From: Channallabes apus
Lineage: Eukaryota > Chordata > Actinopteri > Siluriformes > Clariidae
Direction of reading: 5' to 3'
Assembly: GCA_030522415.1 (NCBI GenBank)
Contig: CM060121.1
Location: 12,728,055 to 12,792,054, forward strand
Length of the DNA: 64,000 bases
The notes beneath the pieces are model-generated. The model searched no databases. It worked only from the letters and a program-made list of their open reading frames with translations, and was not told the origin of the DNA. How positions within the stretch are numbered: the first letter of the stretch is position 1; each line of letters opens with the position of its first letter. The translations under genes and the position numbers were made by a program. Positions 44,700 to 56,433 of this stretch are shown here, one piece after another.

Positions 44700-46630
44700 A
44701 TTCATTTAGATTTGATTCAGATTTATTGTTAATCAACAGCGTATGAGTGCAACGCCAATGAAATGCTGTTAGCATCAATTAGAAGTGTTAGCAAAACCCA
44801 GTGAAGTAGCATGGCAGTGAAGGACAAATGATATGATATCAAATAGAATGTACAGTATAAATATAATATAAGGCATAATATTATATTATATATATATCGT
44901 GTGTAAACTTATTGAATTTGAACATGTACTAATTGGCTCATGAATATGGATTAGGGCTGGGTGATTTGGCCTAAAATCAAAATCTCGATTAATTGAACAT
45001 TTTAACTCGATTTCGATTAATAAACGATTTATTTTTTTTTGCCCTCATAGTTCACTGACAAGTTTTATACAGTAAATATGCTCACAAGTGAGAGATTTTT
45101 GAATGAAGGCTGCATTACTTGATTGATTAATTGAAGGCAACACACACTATCTACTATCTATGATTATTTATTGAACATCAATGTTGAACAACTTAAACTG
45201 AAGCCACAAAAATTTAAGGGTTCATTAAATTACATTTTAAAGTATAGTTTATTAACAAAAACAGATGACAGATTTGGCCTTAAAAATTAAGATACTACAG
45301 TATAGGCACATGCTCAGAATCTTTACAAGGCAAAGTTTTTTTTATAAAAAAAAAAAAATACTTGTTTGTGATGATAAAAAGTATCTTGTGATGATAAATT
45401 ACAATGTTTTGAGACTTTTAAACAATAATGAGAAACAACATTTAGACCACACACACTATAGGGCTGTCTTTATCCCACAATTCAGAGTTAAATGAAGGCT
45501 ATTTCACACGGCCCCAATAAACTGACAATGGCTTAAGCATGCAATGATAACCAAAATGGAATGAATTATGCAGCTATCAATCTGGCCCAGGACAATTTCA
45601 CTTTTACTATATAGTTGGGTACCTGCTAGGTGTTGTATAGTTTATATTTGCTTGGCCAGAATGGTTTAAGCCACCAAAATAACGTTTTATTGATACACTG
45701 CGCAGCTTTCGCCAACGTGAACACTCCCGTTAGTAACGAGGCGAATAAGGAGCTAAACTTCAGCCGCAGAATGAGACGCTGCGCAATAAGGAGGCAAACG
45801 AATCGGAAGTTGCTAACTTCAGCCTCGTGTGCTTAGGGGCATCATATCTTTCGCTAGAAAGTTAGAAACGGCCCTGGTTATATCTTTGCTCCTTTTGGAC
45901 ACCTTTCATAAGGTGTAATGGCCACGAAAGACGACACGATCGATATCTGCTTTGGTACAGCCCCACTGCTAGCCCTGCTAGTTGACGGAGTAGCATCATG
46001 CTCTCAGTGTGGTCGTGTGGGTGATGCGTTCATATAACGGAGTTCGTGCTACCTTTTTTGTCGACAATTTCAACATCTTTGGATAATAACTCGAGGTTAC
46101 AGTAGATTCACTTTCGTCGCTGCTTCCACTCATTTATTATTTTTTTTTTTTGTCGTCCTGGTGTCAAGTTTGCTTCGCAAAGTGCGGCAGGAAATTAACT
46201 TTGACCTGCACGCGCAAGCTGCACGCTGATTGGTTGTTGTCGTGTTGTTCTGCTGTGTGATTGGCTCTTAGATTAATCCATATCGAGCAAAAAATGTCTA
46301 GAGCTTTTCATCGTTTTTTAAAATCAAATAAATCGCGATTCGATATGATATCGTTTATCGGCCCAGCCCTAATATGGATCCTGTAAAATATGCAAGATTA
46401 CAACTGATTATTAGGTGTATTGTGCGCAAAACTGTTATAGAATAGACCCGTGAAGAAGAAGTGCTTGTGTGTTATTTGCAATTTCTGCCGTTGTGTAAGT
46501 CGATTGTGTGCAAACTCTAGTGTTGGAACTGAGGACGGAGGACTAGTGTCATTGTGAGTCGTTCACTGTATTGATTGCTGTGGGGAAGAAAATGTTCCTT
46601 GTTCGTTACTACTCTTCCTTTATGGCACTT
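44700..46630 (-). repeat. LINE 3' fragment, split by a hAT MITE
   Basis: Left part 44700-44951: gatttgattcagatttattg, cgccaatgaaatgctgttag. Right part 46380-46630: tattgtgcgcaaaactg, cactgtattgattgctgtgg, ggaagaaaatgttccttg. The right part resembles the RT C-terminus/3' UTR junction of an L2/Rex1-like element. The two parts are contiguous once the insert and one atatggat are removed. The outer limits are approximate. Confidence 0.65.
44952..46371. mobile_element. Non-autonomous hAT transposon, 1420 bp
   Basis: Ends tagggctgggtgatttggcc and tatcggcccagccctagive inverted termini TAGGGCTGGG, flanked by an exact 8-bp duplication atatggat at 44944-44951 and 46372-46379. No transposase is present; short frames inside have no recognisable domain. 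Subterminal cgattaat and aaatcg motifs are frequent. Confidence 0.93.
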
Positions 46631-47892
46631 CTTGTACGGGCGAATAATCCATTTTCATTAGACTAATCATTAGACATTGAAGATCATTGGACATCATGAG
46701 AGATGTAAGAGTGATAATCAAGTCATGTGACAGGGTCATGTGATTAGTTGTATTCTGCCAGGACTGATGGGAATCCAAATTCTTGTTGGCTTCTCCACCA
46801 CTAAAACCCCACCTGACATTTACATAAAAGTAGCATTGAACTCCACAGATACACGTGAAGCTACAGAACTGTGCCAGCTCGAGTACACACTGTCATTAAA
46901 AAGGGAGACATACCAATTACCTCGGAACTCTCAAATTCATGTGATACTGTAATTCAAAAATTTACTTTTTGTCTGTAGTATATTTTGTAATAATAATAAT
47001 TATATTTAATTAGAAAGGATTGAAAAAATAGGCATATTATATCCTTTTAATGTAATGTAATTTAATTAAATTTAATGTAATTTCATTTAATTTTTTTATC
47101 TTCTTACTTACAGTACATTTAACCCTGTTGGGAACATTGCAGTTTCCAAAGCCAAAGAAAATCTTCACAATCACTTTTGCACATAATTCCAATGACTTCC
47201 AGTGTGAAGCTTAATCATGGAGTGGAAATACTCATGTTGCAAATAACAGGAGCAGATGCTAGAACGGAGCAAGGGTCTGGCTACCCAACCAGCAGGCCTG
47301 CACACCATATGATACCCCACGCCTTCCAAATTGTTGTCCAGCAGTTCACTAGCCTCGTCCCATACACGGTCGTCTGGTCTCTTCTGTGGAATTTAGAATG
47401 AACACTAAATCAGCTTTCATTTTATTTCAAAGTTGAAGATTCATTTGTCGTCTGAAGTTTCATAGGACACTAGTTGGAATTCACTTTGAGCTTAAGCGTT
47501 CACGGGAACGATGGCAGTGATTGGGATAATCTTTCATGGACATACTGTACTGCCTTCTTTAAAATGTTTGTACTGTACCATCCTCTGATTCTCCCGAAAC
47601 TGTGGCTAAAACTATCATCATCGTAATGTGCTTGAAGTCTTCTGTAAATGCCAATCTATTTTACATCATCATCCACAAACCTCGGTTATCCCTTCGTATT
47701 AATGCTTTACAAAATTCCTTATATTAAATCTATGGGATGGATTTATTTAGTGAAAGTATTTTAGTAATAAATAAATAAATTAAATTAATAAAATAGTCAT
47801 AACAATAATAATAAATAAATAAATAATCTATATTTGTACTTGTATTGGAAAGGAAAAAAATTCTTCGATTCATTCAGTTTTTTTTTTTACAT
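46631..47892. other. Intronic sequence, nothing recognised
   Basis: AT-rich, with ataa tetramer-like patches near 47770-47825. No gene recognised. Confidence 0.4.
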
Positions 47893-47907
47893 TAATTGTG
47901 GTACATG

Positions 47908-48276
47908 GCGTCGCGGTGGTGTAGTGGTTAGCACTGTCGCCTTGCACCTCCAGGGTCTGGGTTCGATTCCCCGGCCAGGCTCGATTCCCTTCTCTGTGTG
48001 CATGGAGTTTGCATGTTCTCCCCGTGCTTGGTGGGTTTCCTCCAGGTACTCCGGTTTCCTCCCACAGTCCAAAGATATGCAGGTTAGGCTAATTGCCGTT
48101 CCTAAATTGCCCGTAGTGTGTGATTGGGTGTGTGAGTGTGTGTATGTGTGTGTGCCCTGCGATGGGTTGGCACCCTGTCCAGGGTGTACCCCGCCTAGTA
48201 CCCGAAGTCTCCTGGGATCCAGGTCCTCCGTGACCCTGAACACAGGATTAAGCGGTATAGAAAATGAATGAATGAA
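47908..48276 (+). repeat. SINE family A, full-length and young
   Basis: 369 bp. The tRNA-like head has an A box tggtgtagtgg (47917-47927) and a B box ggttcgattcc (47960-47970), an internal RNA polymerase III promoter. The body has tttcctcccacagtcc, and the tail gcaccctgtccagggtgtac, ggattaagcggtatagaaaa ends in gaat repeats. It is flanked by a perfect 15-bp duplication taattgtggtacatg at 47893-47907 and 48277-48291. It is the best reference copy for the family in this window. Confidence 0.95.
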
Positions 48277-48291
48277 TAATTGTGGTACATG

Positions 48292-49237
48292 ACAAATGTA
48301 CATACGAGACTGGCATGAGACTGAACAAATACCTTCATGTATATTCTAAGGTTGTTCATTTTGTTTCTATTGTGTTCAAAATTCAATCAGAACTAACAAG
48401 ATAAGCATCACTTTCTGGTCAATATGATTATGAAACTCTTCAGAAAAATGAATACCTCGCCTTTACAAAATGCTTTTAAAATGCTTTTAAAGGGAGACTA
48501 ATTAGACTAATTGGTTGAAAACAACTTATAAGAAGTCCTTACATAAATTAAGCATATAAGCGATTGCTCAGAGCAAACACACAGTTTAGAGTGCAGAAGA
48601 ACATCAAGAGAAATTCACCAATAAACATGTATATTGTTTCCGTGAATTGTTGCTTCAAATAGTAAAATGTCTTGCAGACATCTAATAATGTTGATTCAGT
48701 TTCCAGTCATTGGTTAACATTTCTTTTATGAGGGCTTATGAATGACTTCGCTTTGACATCACGGGATGAGACACATTGTCGCTGCATATACATAACACCC
48801 TGTCATGCGTCAATCGTGTCAGTTCTGGTCATCACACTCTTTTCTCAGGAAGTTTCTTTCCCCCCCTGCTGTGAAAGATGTTTGCTGGGACAACATAAGC
48901 ACCTCACCCCCTTCTGATTCTCCGAAACACAAGTGCTCATTACTCAGCGCTATGACTCATCCCACATTGGTTCATCTCCCTAACAGTCGGGTCATATCAC
49001 AGCCAGCTCCTCGAAATCCCGCAGCGCTGCTGGGAATCCGATGCTTCCTGACTTACATCTCTGTGACATTTGATTTATTTATTTTTTTTAGGTATGTTTT
49101 TGCTTAAATTCATATTTATATCACGGTGCTATTAAATCTAATTGCTTGATCATTTATCTCAGAGAAGAGTTATGATTGCAGTTGAAATCACAGGTTTATG
49201 TTCATGTTTTTCCACCTTTTTTTAAAAAATCTAAGCT
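48292..49237. other. Intronic sequence, nothing recognised
   Basis: AT-rich. A 100-codon frame at 48805 has no recognisable domain and is probably chance. Confidence 0.45.
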
Positions 49238-49648
49238 TCTTTTTTGAGAGGGAATTTTCCCCCCATTTTAGTCATGTCCAATTCCTCACCGTCACTAGGG
49301 GACTCCCACATTAAGCTACAGTACTACCACCACTCAGTCAGGAGGGCCGAAGACTATCACGTGTTTCCTCCGGACCATGTGATGCCAGCCGACCACTTCT
49401 TTTCAAACTGCTTGCTCACACACTGTTGGGTCATAACACACTCGGAGGACAGCGCTATCCACTCCTTCCGCATGCGTGAGCTAACAGACGCCCCTGATTG
49501 GCTGTAAAGCTGTGATTAATGTGGGAGCACTAAGTACCTCTCATCCCTCCCCTCTGAAAGATCTCGACCAATCAGCTTTCTCTAGACCTCCGGCTGCGAG
49601 AGGTTACAGCATCACCTGGGAATCGAACTATCCGGATGATAGGGCACA
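49238..49648 (-). repeat. SINE family B, nearly full length
   Basis: Shares ttagtcatgtccaattcctc, ctcggaggacagcgctatcc, acagacgcccctgattggct and atccggatgatagggc with 11210-11649. The tRNA-like head (right end) is truncated after gatagggc. Confidence 0.88.
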
Positions 49649-50014
49649 TTAACATTTTTGTACAGTAATAACACCTCATTCACAGACACTTTTATAACAG
49701 TCAGTTATAATAATAATCTAATAATAGTGAATTTAACAGTAAAAAAATGTCTGTGATTAATATGTGAAGCTGGTTTGTATTTAACATTTATACTGTAGTA
49801 AAAATGTCTCAGGTGTCAGACCTTTACAATCAGTAAGTTATCAGACTCATCCTCAGGGATTGAGGTGTTTCCAGTTTCTCTGTACCGTAATAAGCTGCAT
49901 TTTTTTTGTCTTATTAACACCAAGAGAAATAACTGTTGTTTTTTTGCTACAATGTAAGTGGTACTTGCAAAACATTAAATTTAACTATAAAGGCATAAAA
50001 AGTGGGGAGGGGGT

Positions 50015-50878
50015 ACAGTCATGTTTAAAAAGTTATTATTCTATGTGTTTGTGTGCAATATAATACAAATGATCTTAAGATACAAAGACAATCTCAATCT
50101 CAAATGAACAACATCAACATATAATTTTTTTCCACTGTGCAATTATTTATATAACAAAAAAAAAGCCAAAAAGAAAAAAAAATGCGGGAATATTAAGTAC
50201 CCCTTCCTGCTTCTACAGTATTTGAAAGTGTAAGTTACAGCCAGGTGCTGCTAATCATCCGTCCTTGATTAATTGATCATCAGCAGGTGTCTAGACCTCT
50301 ATAAAAGCAGAAGTCTCCTGGTCAGGGAAAGACATAAGCAAGTCTTAATCAAGTAATTGTTTTTGCGCACCAATCTGGACGGAGTTAAAAACCCATTTCT
50401 GAACTACAGTGAGAAAGATTATTTACAAGTAGAAAGCATTTGAGGCAGTAGCAGTCTTACTAGTAGTGGACGTTCCAGCAAACTCACTCCAAGATTAGAC
50501 CGTGCAATGCTCAGAGAAATGCGAAAGTCCATGTCAGAGCAATTAGAAGAAGACTGGACAAGTATGGTTTGTTTGGAAGGGTTGCCAGGACAAAGACTAC
50601 TGCATAAAAAGAAAAAGGAAGCATGAATGATGTTCCCAGATCACATCGGAACAAAGCACAAGATTTCTGGAACAATGTCTTTTGGGCAGATGTGATAAAA
50701 AAGGGATTAATTTTCATTAAATAAATAATTGAAGGCACTTTAATAAATTTATGTTTTATTGTTCATCTGAGGTTAGATTTGTTTAATACTACGATGATTA
50801 GAGCAGATGATTTCTATTATATTTTTACACATGAAATATAGAATTGAAACAGGTACTGCCTTTTGAACATGCCTGTAC
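50015..50878 (+). mobile_element. Decayed Tc1-like element, ~865 bp
   Basis: Ends tacagtcatgtttaaaaag and ttttgaacatgcctgtac are imperfect inverted repeats. Inside, 50460-50700 resembles a Tc1 transposase middle part (cttactagtagtggacgttc, agaagactggacaagtatgg, agatttctggaacaatgtct, tgggcagatg), with many stops. Much of the 3' half of the gene is missing. Confidence 0.75.
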
Positions 50879-51769
50879 ATATTACAATTTAAATCGCAAT
50901 ATGTGTCAAAATAATTGCAATGTGATTTTTTAGATCTAATTACGCAGCCCGAGTTACTTTTGTTTATCCACTAATATGATCACGTGCTGTACACTCATCC
51001 TCGTTGTACAGTAAATATTCCAACTTCTTATTCAATTCTTATTTATGCACTATAATGTATAGGCATGTAAAGTATCCACCTGTACATACTGTATGATCAT
51101 CATGTACATAGTATCGGTGTATTCACTGTTAATAATCAACTGATATTACATCATGAAAGTACAGTATAGTTCTTAGAATACCTGTCTGCATTAATATACA
51201 GTGTTTCCTTTTTTAATTATGCTCTTTTGTAAATTATTTTTTTAGATTCGAAAAGTTGAGTTGTTTTATGCATGAAATCATTAAAAACAATCATACAAAA
51301 ACTATATGATTGTATTTGACGTGAAAGAAAATCATTTGAGTGCCTGACAGCTTGTCAGGTGATTAATAGTATAAATAATAAGGAAATTTAATTTCGTGTT
51401 CACATTGTATGTTCAATAACTGCTGATAGTGAAAACTGATTACAAGTGACATTGCCAATTGTTATTATTATTTTAACAAAAGTACATGATTTTGTTGATG
51501 TTTTCAGTCAGACAGCATAAAAATGGAACTTATGGAGGCCAGAAAGTATTTCGTTTTTAACACAATATATGAAGTGGGTCACTTCAAATAGATGACTCAG
51601 CACTTTGTGTAAAGCATCACTATCACTAGCTTATTGTGTTTTCTTTTTGTATTTTTTTTTCCCAACGGCTGAAATGTCATCATTAATCTTCTGATTACTG
51701 GGTTTGTACTATAACAGTTAAGAGTATACATATATGTATACATATGTATATGTTTTCATATACATACTG
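50879..51769. other. Intronic sequence, nothing recognised
   Basis: Very AT-rich. No feature recognised. Confidence 0.4.
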
Positions 51770-52023
51770 TACAGTGGCTTGGAAAAGTATTCGGCCCCCT
51801 TGAACTTTTCCACATTTTGTCACATTACAGCCACAAACATGAATAAATTTTACTGGAATTCCACGTGAAAGACCAATACAAAGTGGTGTACACGTGAGAA
51901 GTAGAACGAAAATCATACACGATTCCAAAATTTTTTTTTTACAAATAAATAACTGCAAAGTTGGGTGTGCATAATTATTCAGCCCCCTGAGTCAATACTT
52001 TGTAGAACCACCTTTTGCTGCAA

Positions 52024-52923
52024 TTACAGGTGCCATCTTTTATGGTATGTCTCTACCAGCTTTGCATATCTAGAGACTGAAATCCTTGCCCATTCTTCTT
52101 TGCAAAACAGCTCCAGCTCAGTCAGATTAGATGGATAGCATTTGTGAACAGTAGTTTTCAGTTCTTGCAACAGATTCTTGATTGGATTTAGATCTGGACT
52201 TTGACTGGCCCATTCTAACACATGGATATGTTTTGTTTTAAACCATTCCATTGTTGGCCTGTCTTTATGTTTAGGGTCGTTGTCCTGCTGGAAGGTGAAC
52301 CTCCGCCCCAGTCTCAAGTCTTTTGCAGAAGAGAAGCACCCCCAGAGCATGATGCTGCCACCACCATATTTGACAGTGGGGATGGTGTGTTCAGAGTGAT
52401 GTGCAGTGTTAGTTTTCTGCCACACATAGCGTTTTGCATTTTGGCCAAAAAGTTCCATTTTGGTCTCATCTGACCAGAGCACCTTCTTCCACGTGTTTGC
52501 TTTGTCCCCCACATGGCTTGTGGCAAACTGCAAACGGGACTTCTTATGGTTTTCTGTTAACAATGGCTTTCTTCTTGCCACTCTTCCATAAAGGCCAACT
52601 TTGTGCAGTGCACGACTAATAGTTGTCCTATGGACAGATTCCCCCACCTGAGCTGTAGATCTCTGCAGCTCGTCCAGAGTCACCATGGCCCTCTTGGCTG
52701 GATTTCTGATCAGCGCTCTCCTTGTTCGGCCTGTGAGTTTAGGTGGATGGCCTTGTCTTGGTAGGTTTACAGTTGTGCCATACTCCTTCCATTTCTGAAT
52801 GATCGCTTGAACGGTGCTCCGTGGGATGTTCAAGGTTTTGGAAATCTTTTTGTAGCCTAAGCCAGCTTTAAATGTCTCATTAACTTTATCCCTGACCTGT
52901 CTGGTGTGCTCTTTGGACTTCAT
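52024..52923 (-). CDS. Tc1 transposase, catalytically dead, open frame
   Basis: 299 codons. The N-terminal paired-like helix-turn-helix (ISKTLNIPRSTVQAIIQKWK) and GRTRR hook are followed by DDE parts VLWSDETKMELFGQ (first Asp) and [12 protein letters not shown] (second Asp). Between GCFSS and AKDLRLGRRF about 30 residues are missing in frame. The third catalytic residue is lost: SPDLNPIKNLL has Lys where Glu is expected. The C terminus is also changed. The frame is open, but the protein cannot cut DNA. Confidence 0.9.
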   Translation of the reverse strand: MKSKEHTRQVRDKVNETFKAGLGYKKISKTLNIPRSTVQAIIQKWKEYGTTVNLPRQGHPPKLTGRTRRALIRNPAKRAMVTLDELQRSTAQVGESVHRTTISRALHKVGLYGRVARRKPLLTENHKKSRLQFATSHVGDKANTWKKVLWSDETKMELFGQNAKRYVWQKTNTAHHSEHTIPTVKYGGGSIMLWGCFSSAKDLRLGRRFTFQQDNDPKHKDRPTMEWFKTKHIHVLEWASQSPDLNPIKNLLQELKTTVHKCYPSNLTELELFCKEEWARISVSRYAKLVETYHKRWHL

Positions 52924-52950
52924 GGTGTTGTTGCTCCAAATATTCTCTTA

Positions 52951-53523
52951 TGGCGCTTTTCCACTGCATAGTATGACATGACACGGCTCAGTTCTACTCA
53001 CTTTTGGGGGGTTATCCACTGGGACCAGTACATAGTACCTGTTCCTTTTTTTAGTACCACCTCGGCCGAGGTTCCAAGCGCGCCGAACCGTTACCAAAAC
53101 GTGACGTGTAAACACGCTGGTCACTGATTAGCCGGAGAAAATCGTCATTACTGCGTCACCGAACTTGCGACACGAGACACAACAGAACCGCTATATTTAG
53201 AACAGCCAGAGAAGGATCGGACGCACCTTTTTGTATTAACCGTCGGCCTCTTTTGAAACAAACTCCTTCGTCTCGCTGTTAAAAACATCCACATGCCCAG
53301 AATGAAGAACACCATGCCGTCGATATGCTCCATTGTTGTGTGTGTGTTTGTGGCGCGCTTACGATGACATCACGGCAGTAGCGGCGCCGCGCGCGTGAGT
53401 AATCCCGATCACGCTAAAGTGTTACTACACTGCAGTGGAAGAGCAAACCAAGCCAAACTGCGCCGAACCGAAGTGAGTTGAACTGAACCGTGTCGTGCCG
53501 TTCTATGCAGTGGAAAAGAGGCA
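52951..53523. mobile_element. Non-autonomous PIF/Harbinger MITE, 573 bp
   Basis: Ends tggcgcttttccactgcata and atgcagtggaaaagaggca are inverted repeats of about 20 bp with a few mismatches. They are flanked by tta at 52948-52950 and 53524-53526, the 3-bp TWA duplication of Harbinger transposons. It is GC-richer than its host and has no transposase. It is inserted just upstream of the Tc1 transposase start. Confidence 0.88.
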
Positions 53524-53868
53524 TTAGACAACCTCTGAGGCCGTCACAGAGCAGCTGTATTTGTACTGACATTAGATTACACACAGGTGCACTCTATTTA
53601 GTCATTAGCACTCATCAGGCAATGTCTATGGGCAACTGACTGCACTCAGACTAAAGGGGGCTGAATAATTACGCACACCCCACTTTGCAGTTATTTATTT
53701 GTAAAAAATGTTTGGAATCATGTATGATTTTCGTTCCACTTCTCACGTGTACACCACTTTGTATTGGTCTTTCACGTGGAATTCCAATAAAATTGATTCA
53801 TGTTTGTGGCTGTAATGTGACAAAATTTGGAAAAGTTCAAGGGGGCCGAATACTTTTGCAAGCCAATG

Positions 53869-54067
53869 TTTATCATATATCATACAGTATATGGTATATT
53901 TTCATATACATATATCATATGTTTATCATGAACTCAGAGTTTTTGTGTCAGACTTTATTTACCTGAATGACTTGAAGAGAATCAGCACTGAAAGTCTTTC
54001 CCTCAAGATTTATTTCATTTGGTTTACTGAAGCCAGAGTCACTTTAAACTCACCAGCTACAGTACTT
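53869..54067. other. Intronic spacer
   Basis: AT-rich. Nothing recognised. Confidence 0.4.
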
Positions 54068-54690
54068 CATTAGGTACACCTTACTATTGCTGGGTTGGAC
54101 ACCTTTTGCCTTCAGAACTGCCTTAGTTCTTTGTGGCATGAATTCAACAAAGTGCTAGAAACATTTTGGTCCATATTGACATGATAGCGTCAATGCATGA
54201 TGCTGCAGATTTGTCGACTACACCTTCATGATGCAAACCTCCCGTTCCACCACATTCCAAAGGTGCTCTATTAGATTCAGATCTGGTTACCGTGGAAGGC
54301 ACAGTACAGTGAACTCATTGTCATGTTCAAGAAACCAATTTAAGATGATTTTAGCCCTGTCACATGGTGTGTTATTCTGTTGTCATAAAGGGATGGACAT
54401 GCTCAGCAACAATACTCAAGTCGGCTATGGCATTTAAATAAAGGATGGCGGGATGGATCTATACTTTCATGTTGTTCACGCCAAATTTTGACCCTACCAT
54501 CTGAATGTCACAGCGGAAATCCAGACTGATCAGACCAGGCAATGTTTTTCCAATCTTGTTGATTTTTGGTGAGCCCATGTGAATTGTAGCCTCAGTTTCC
54601 TGTTTTAGCTGACAGAAGTGTCCATGTAGTCAAATTTGTTTGAAGGTTTGATGTGTTGTACGTTGAGATGCTCTTCAGCAAATCAATATA
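54068..54690 (-). pseudogene. Tc1-like transposase remnant
   Basis: Minus-strand pieces of a DDE transposase from near the C terminus (ttaggtacaccttac at the outer end) back to the central domain (catgttgttcacgccaaatt, gactgatcagaccaggcaat = SDQS-type Asp region). It has indels and a deletion in the middle. The family is the same as the fragment at 12875-13157. Confidence 0.8.
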
Positions 54691-54809
54691 CAGTAGGACT
54701 TAATATTACAAATTCACTTAATTGAATAATATAAAGCTTTTGCATTGTCAGCTCCAATTAAACTCTGTACTTTGTATATTTGTAATACTTTTTCTGATAC
54801 AGTATGTAT

Positions 54810-55687
54810 TAGGGATGTAACGGTATTGTAAATACCATCGTACCACAATAAAAAAAATTTCAATAATACCGTGGTCGCATGACGGTAAATGATAGGTTTG
54901 CTCAGGCGAATGGAGCGAACGGGACGTAGCGGGAACTACAATTCCCATCAGCCCAGGCGTGACCATCATCCTTTGCGGTCTGTTGTCGCTACAGATCCAG
55001 TAATGCGCGCATCCGATTTAAAACCCGCTTACTCCGTAATGATTAATTACTCTTTTCATCTCTTTTCCTTCGCCACTAATAGCAGCAACCGCCATTTCCG
55101 CATTACTGGATCTCTAGCGACAACAGATCGCAAAGGATGATGGTCACGCCTGGGCTGATGGGAATTGTAGTTCCCGCTACCTCCCGTTCGCTCCATTCAC
55201 CTGAGCAAACGTTTCTCAGACCTATAGTTTTATCGAGTCATTTCGGTTTCTCACTGAAAAGAAACGAGAAAGGAAAAAAAAATCCTGTCTCTGTCTGAAT
55301 AAGTGAGTGAATGAGGTGAGTGTCTCAAATACTCATTCAGCACATGGGCCAGCTGCAATAAGTAGGCTGCTATTTTTTTTGTTTGTTTTTTGTTTTCAAG
55401 AATACTAAATTGAAACTTTATTATTTTTTTACATGGTTTAATAATTTTTTTGTTTTTAAAATTGAAAAATTGAAGTTTCTGTTTCAAAGTTTACAGATAG
55501 ATGGCTAATTTGTATGCCATTGATATGTTCAGTGTTCATGTAAACTGTTTAATAAACACTTCTGCCACTTTTTTCGAGTCTCTTCATTAGTTTAGTCTTT
55601 CCTTTAAATGATTCAATAAATACCGTACCGTGCCATTCATACCGAGGTATTACCGTACCGTGAAGTTTTGATACCGTTACATCCCTA
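54810..55687. mobile_element. hAT MITE with a large internal hairpin, 878 bp
   Basis: Ends tagggatgtaacggtat and ataccgttacatcccta are perfect 17-bp inverted repeats, flanked by an exact 8-bp duplication gtatgtat at 54802-54809 and 55688-55695. Inside, 54896-55007 and 55099-55210 form inverted arms of 112 bp with few mismatches and a 91-bp loop. No transposase. Confidence 0.94.
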
Positions 55688-55695
55688 GTATGTAT

Positions 55696-56295
55696 AGTTT
55701 TTGAATCCAGCGGATTTCCTTTGAGTTCAATCCCTAGTGTATGTACAGTATGTGCTGTTTCTGGCTTCATAACATCTGGCAGTTTAAGTAACTACATTTT
55801 TTTTTTGTAAATTCCGACAGTCCAGTTGAAAATGACCTCTTGATCAGGCTCTAGATCCCGAGCTGATTTAATGTCATGCCCTGAAATGTGGTACTTTCCT
55901 GCTTTAAGTTTTTCAATCAGACTTTTTATTTTTTGCCTGAGTTGGGAATTGATGTCTGGGAGTCTTGATGACTGCAGGATGTAATTACATCTTAAATTCT
56001 TGGTGGAGCTTCCCCAGTGCTCATACAAATCAGCTGCTCCTGCCTGATTACATCCTAGAAATAACTAACTCTCTTTTTATCTCTGTCATTATCCTTTGCC
56101 TTCTCTACTTTAGTCTCATATATTACCTTAGCTGTAGCTGTGGTTTCTTTCTATCTGTCTTTCTTCTCTCTTTTATGTTCAATTGGGATCACAGCTCGTG
56201 ACTTAAATAAGACTATTATTGATGCACATACTGTATATAATAATTTGGTTAACATTAACCATCAACTTTAATATTAACCATTAACATTAACATCA
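55696..56295. other. Intronic sequence, nothing recognised
   Basis: AT-rich. A 78-codon minus frame at 55792-56028 has no recognisable domain. Confidence 0.4.
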
Positions 56296-56424
56296 ATCCA
56301 TTATCTGTACATGGTAAACACATTATCACAGGGTGAATGGAGCCTATCCCAGGGAACTTGGGGCACAAGGCAGGGTATACCATGGATAGGGTGCTAACCC
56401 ATTTCAGGGCACAAACACACACAT
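56296..56424 (-). repeat. SINE-like 3' tail, reverse
   Basis: Contains ggagcctatcccagggaact, tggggcacaaggcagggtat and gggtgctaacccatttcagg, a relative of the family A tail in reverse. Its head is missing. Confidence 0.65.
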
Positions 56425-56433
56425 TCATTAATT

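Larger units (their letters stand above)
51770..53868 (-). mobile_element. Tc1-like transposon interrupted by a Harbinger MITE
   Basis: Long inverted repeats: acagtggcttggaaaagtat at the left and its near-complement (gaatacttttgcaagccaatgt) at the right. The shared subterminal cgtgtacaccactttgtatt and ggaattccac blocks extend the arms to about 190 bp. Without the 573-bp insert at 52951 the element is about 1.5 kb, a normal Tc1 length. Confidence 0.93.

Noticed and set aside
47917..47970. Possible tRNA gene from A and B boxes
   Set aside because: No cloverleaf acceptor stem; the boxes belong to a SINE head with a duplicated target site.
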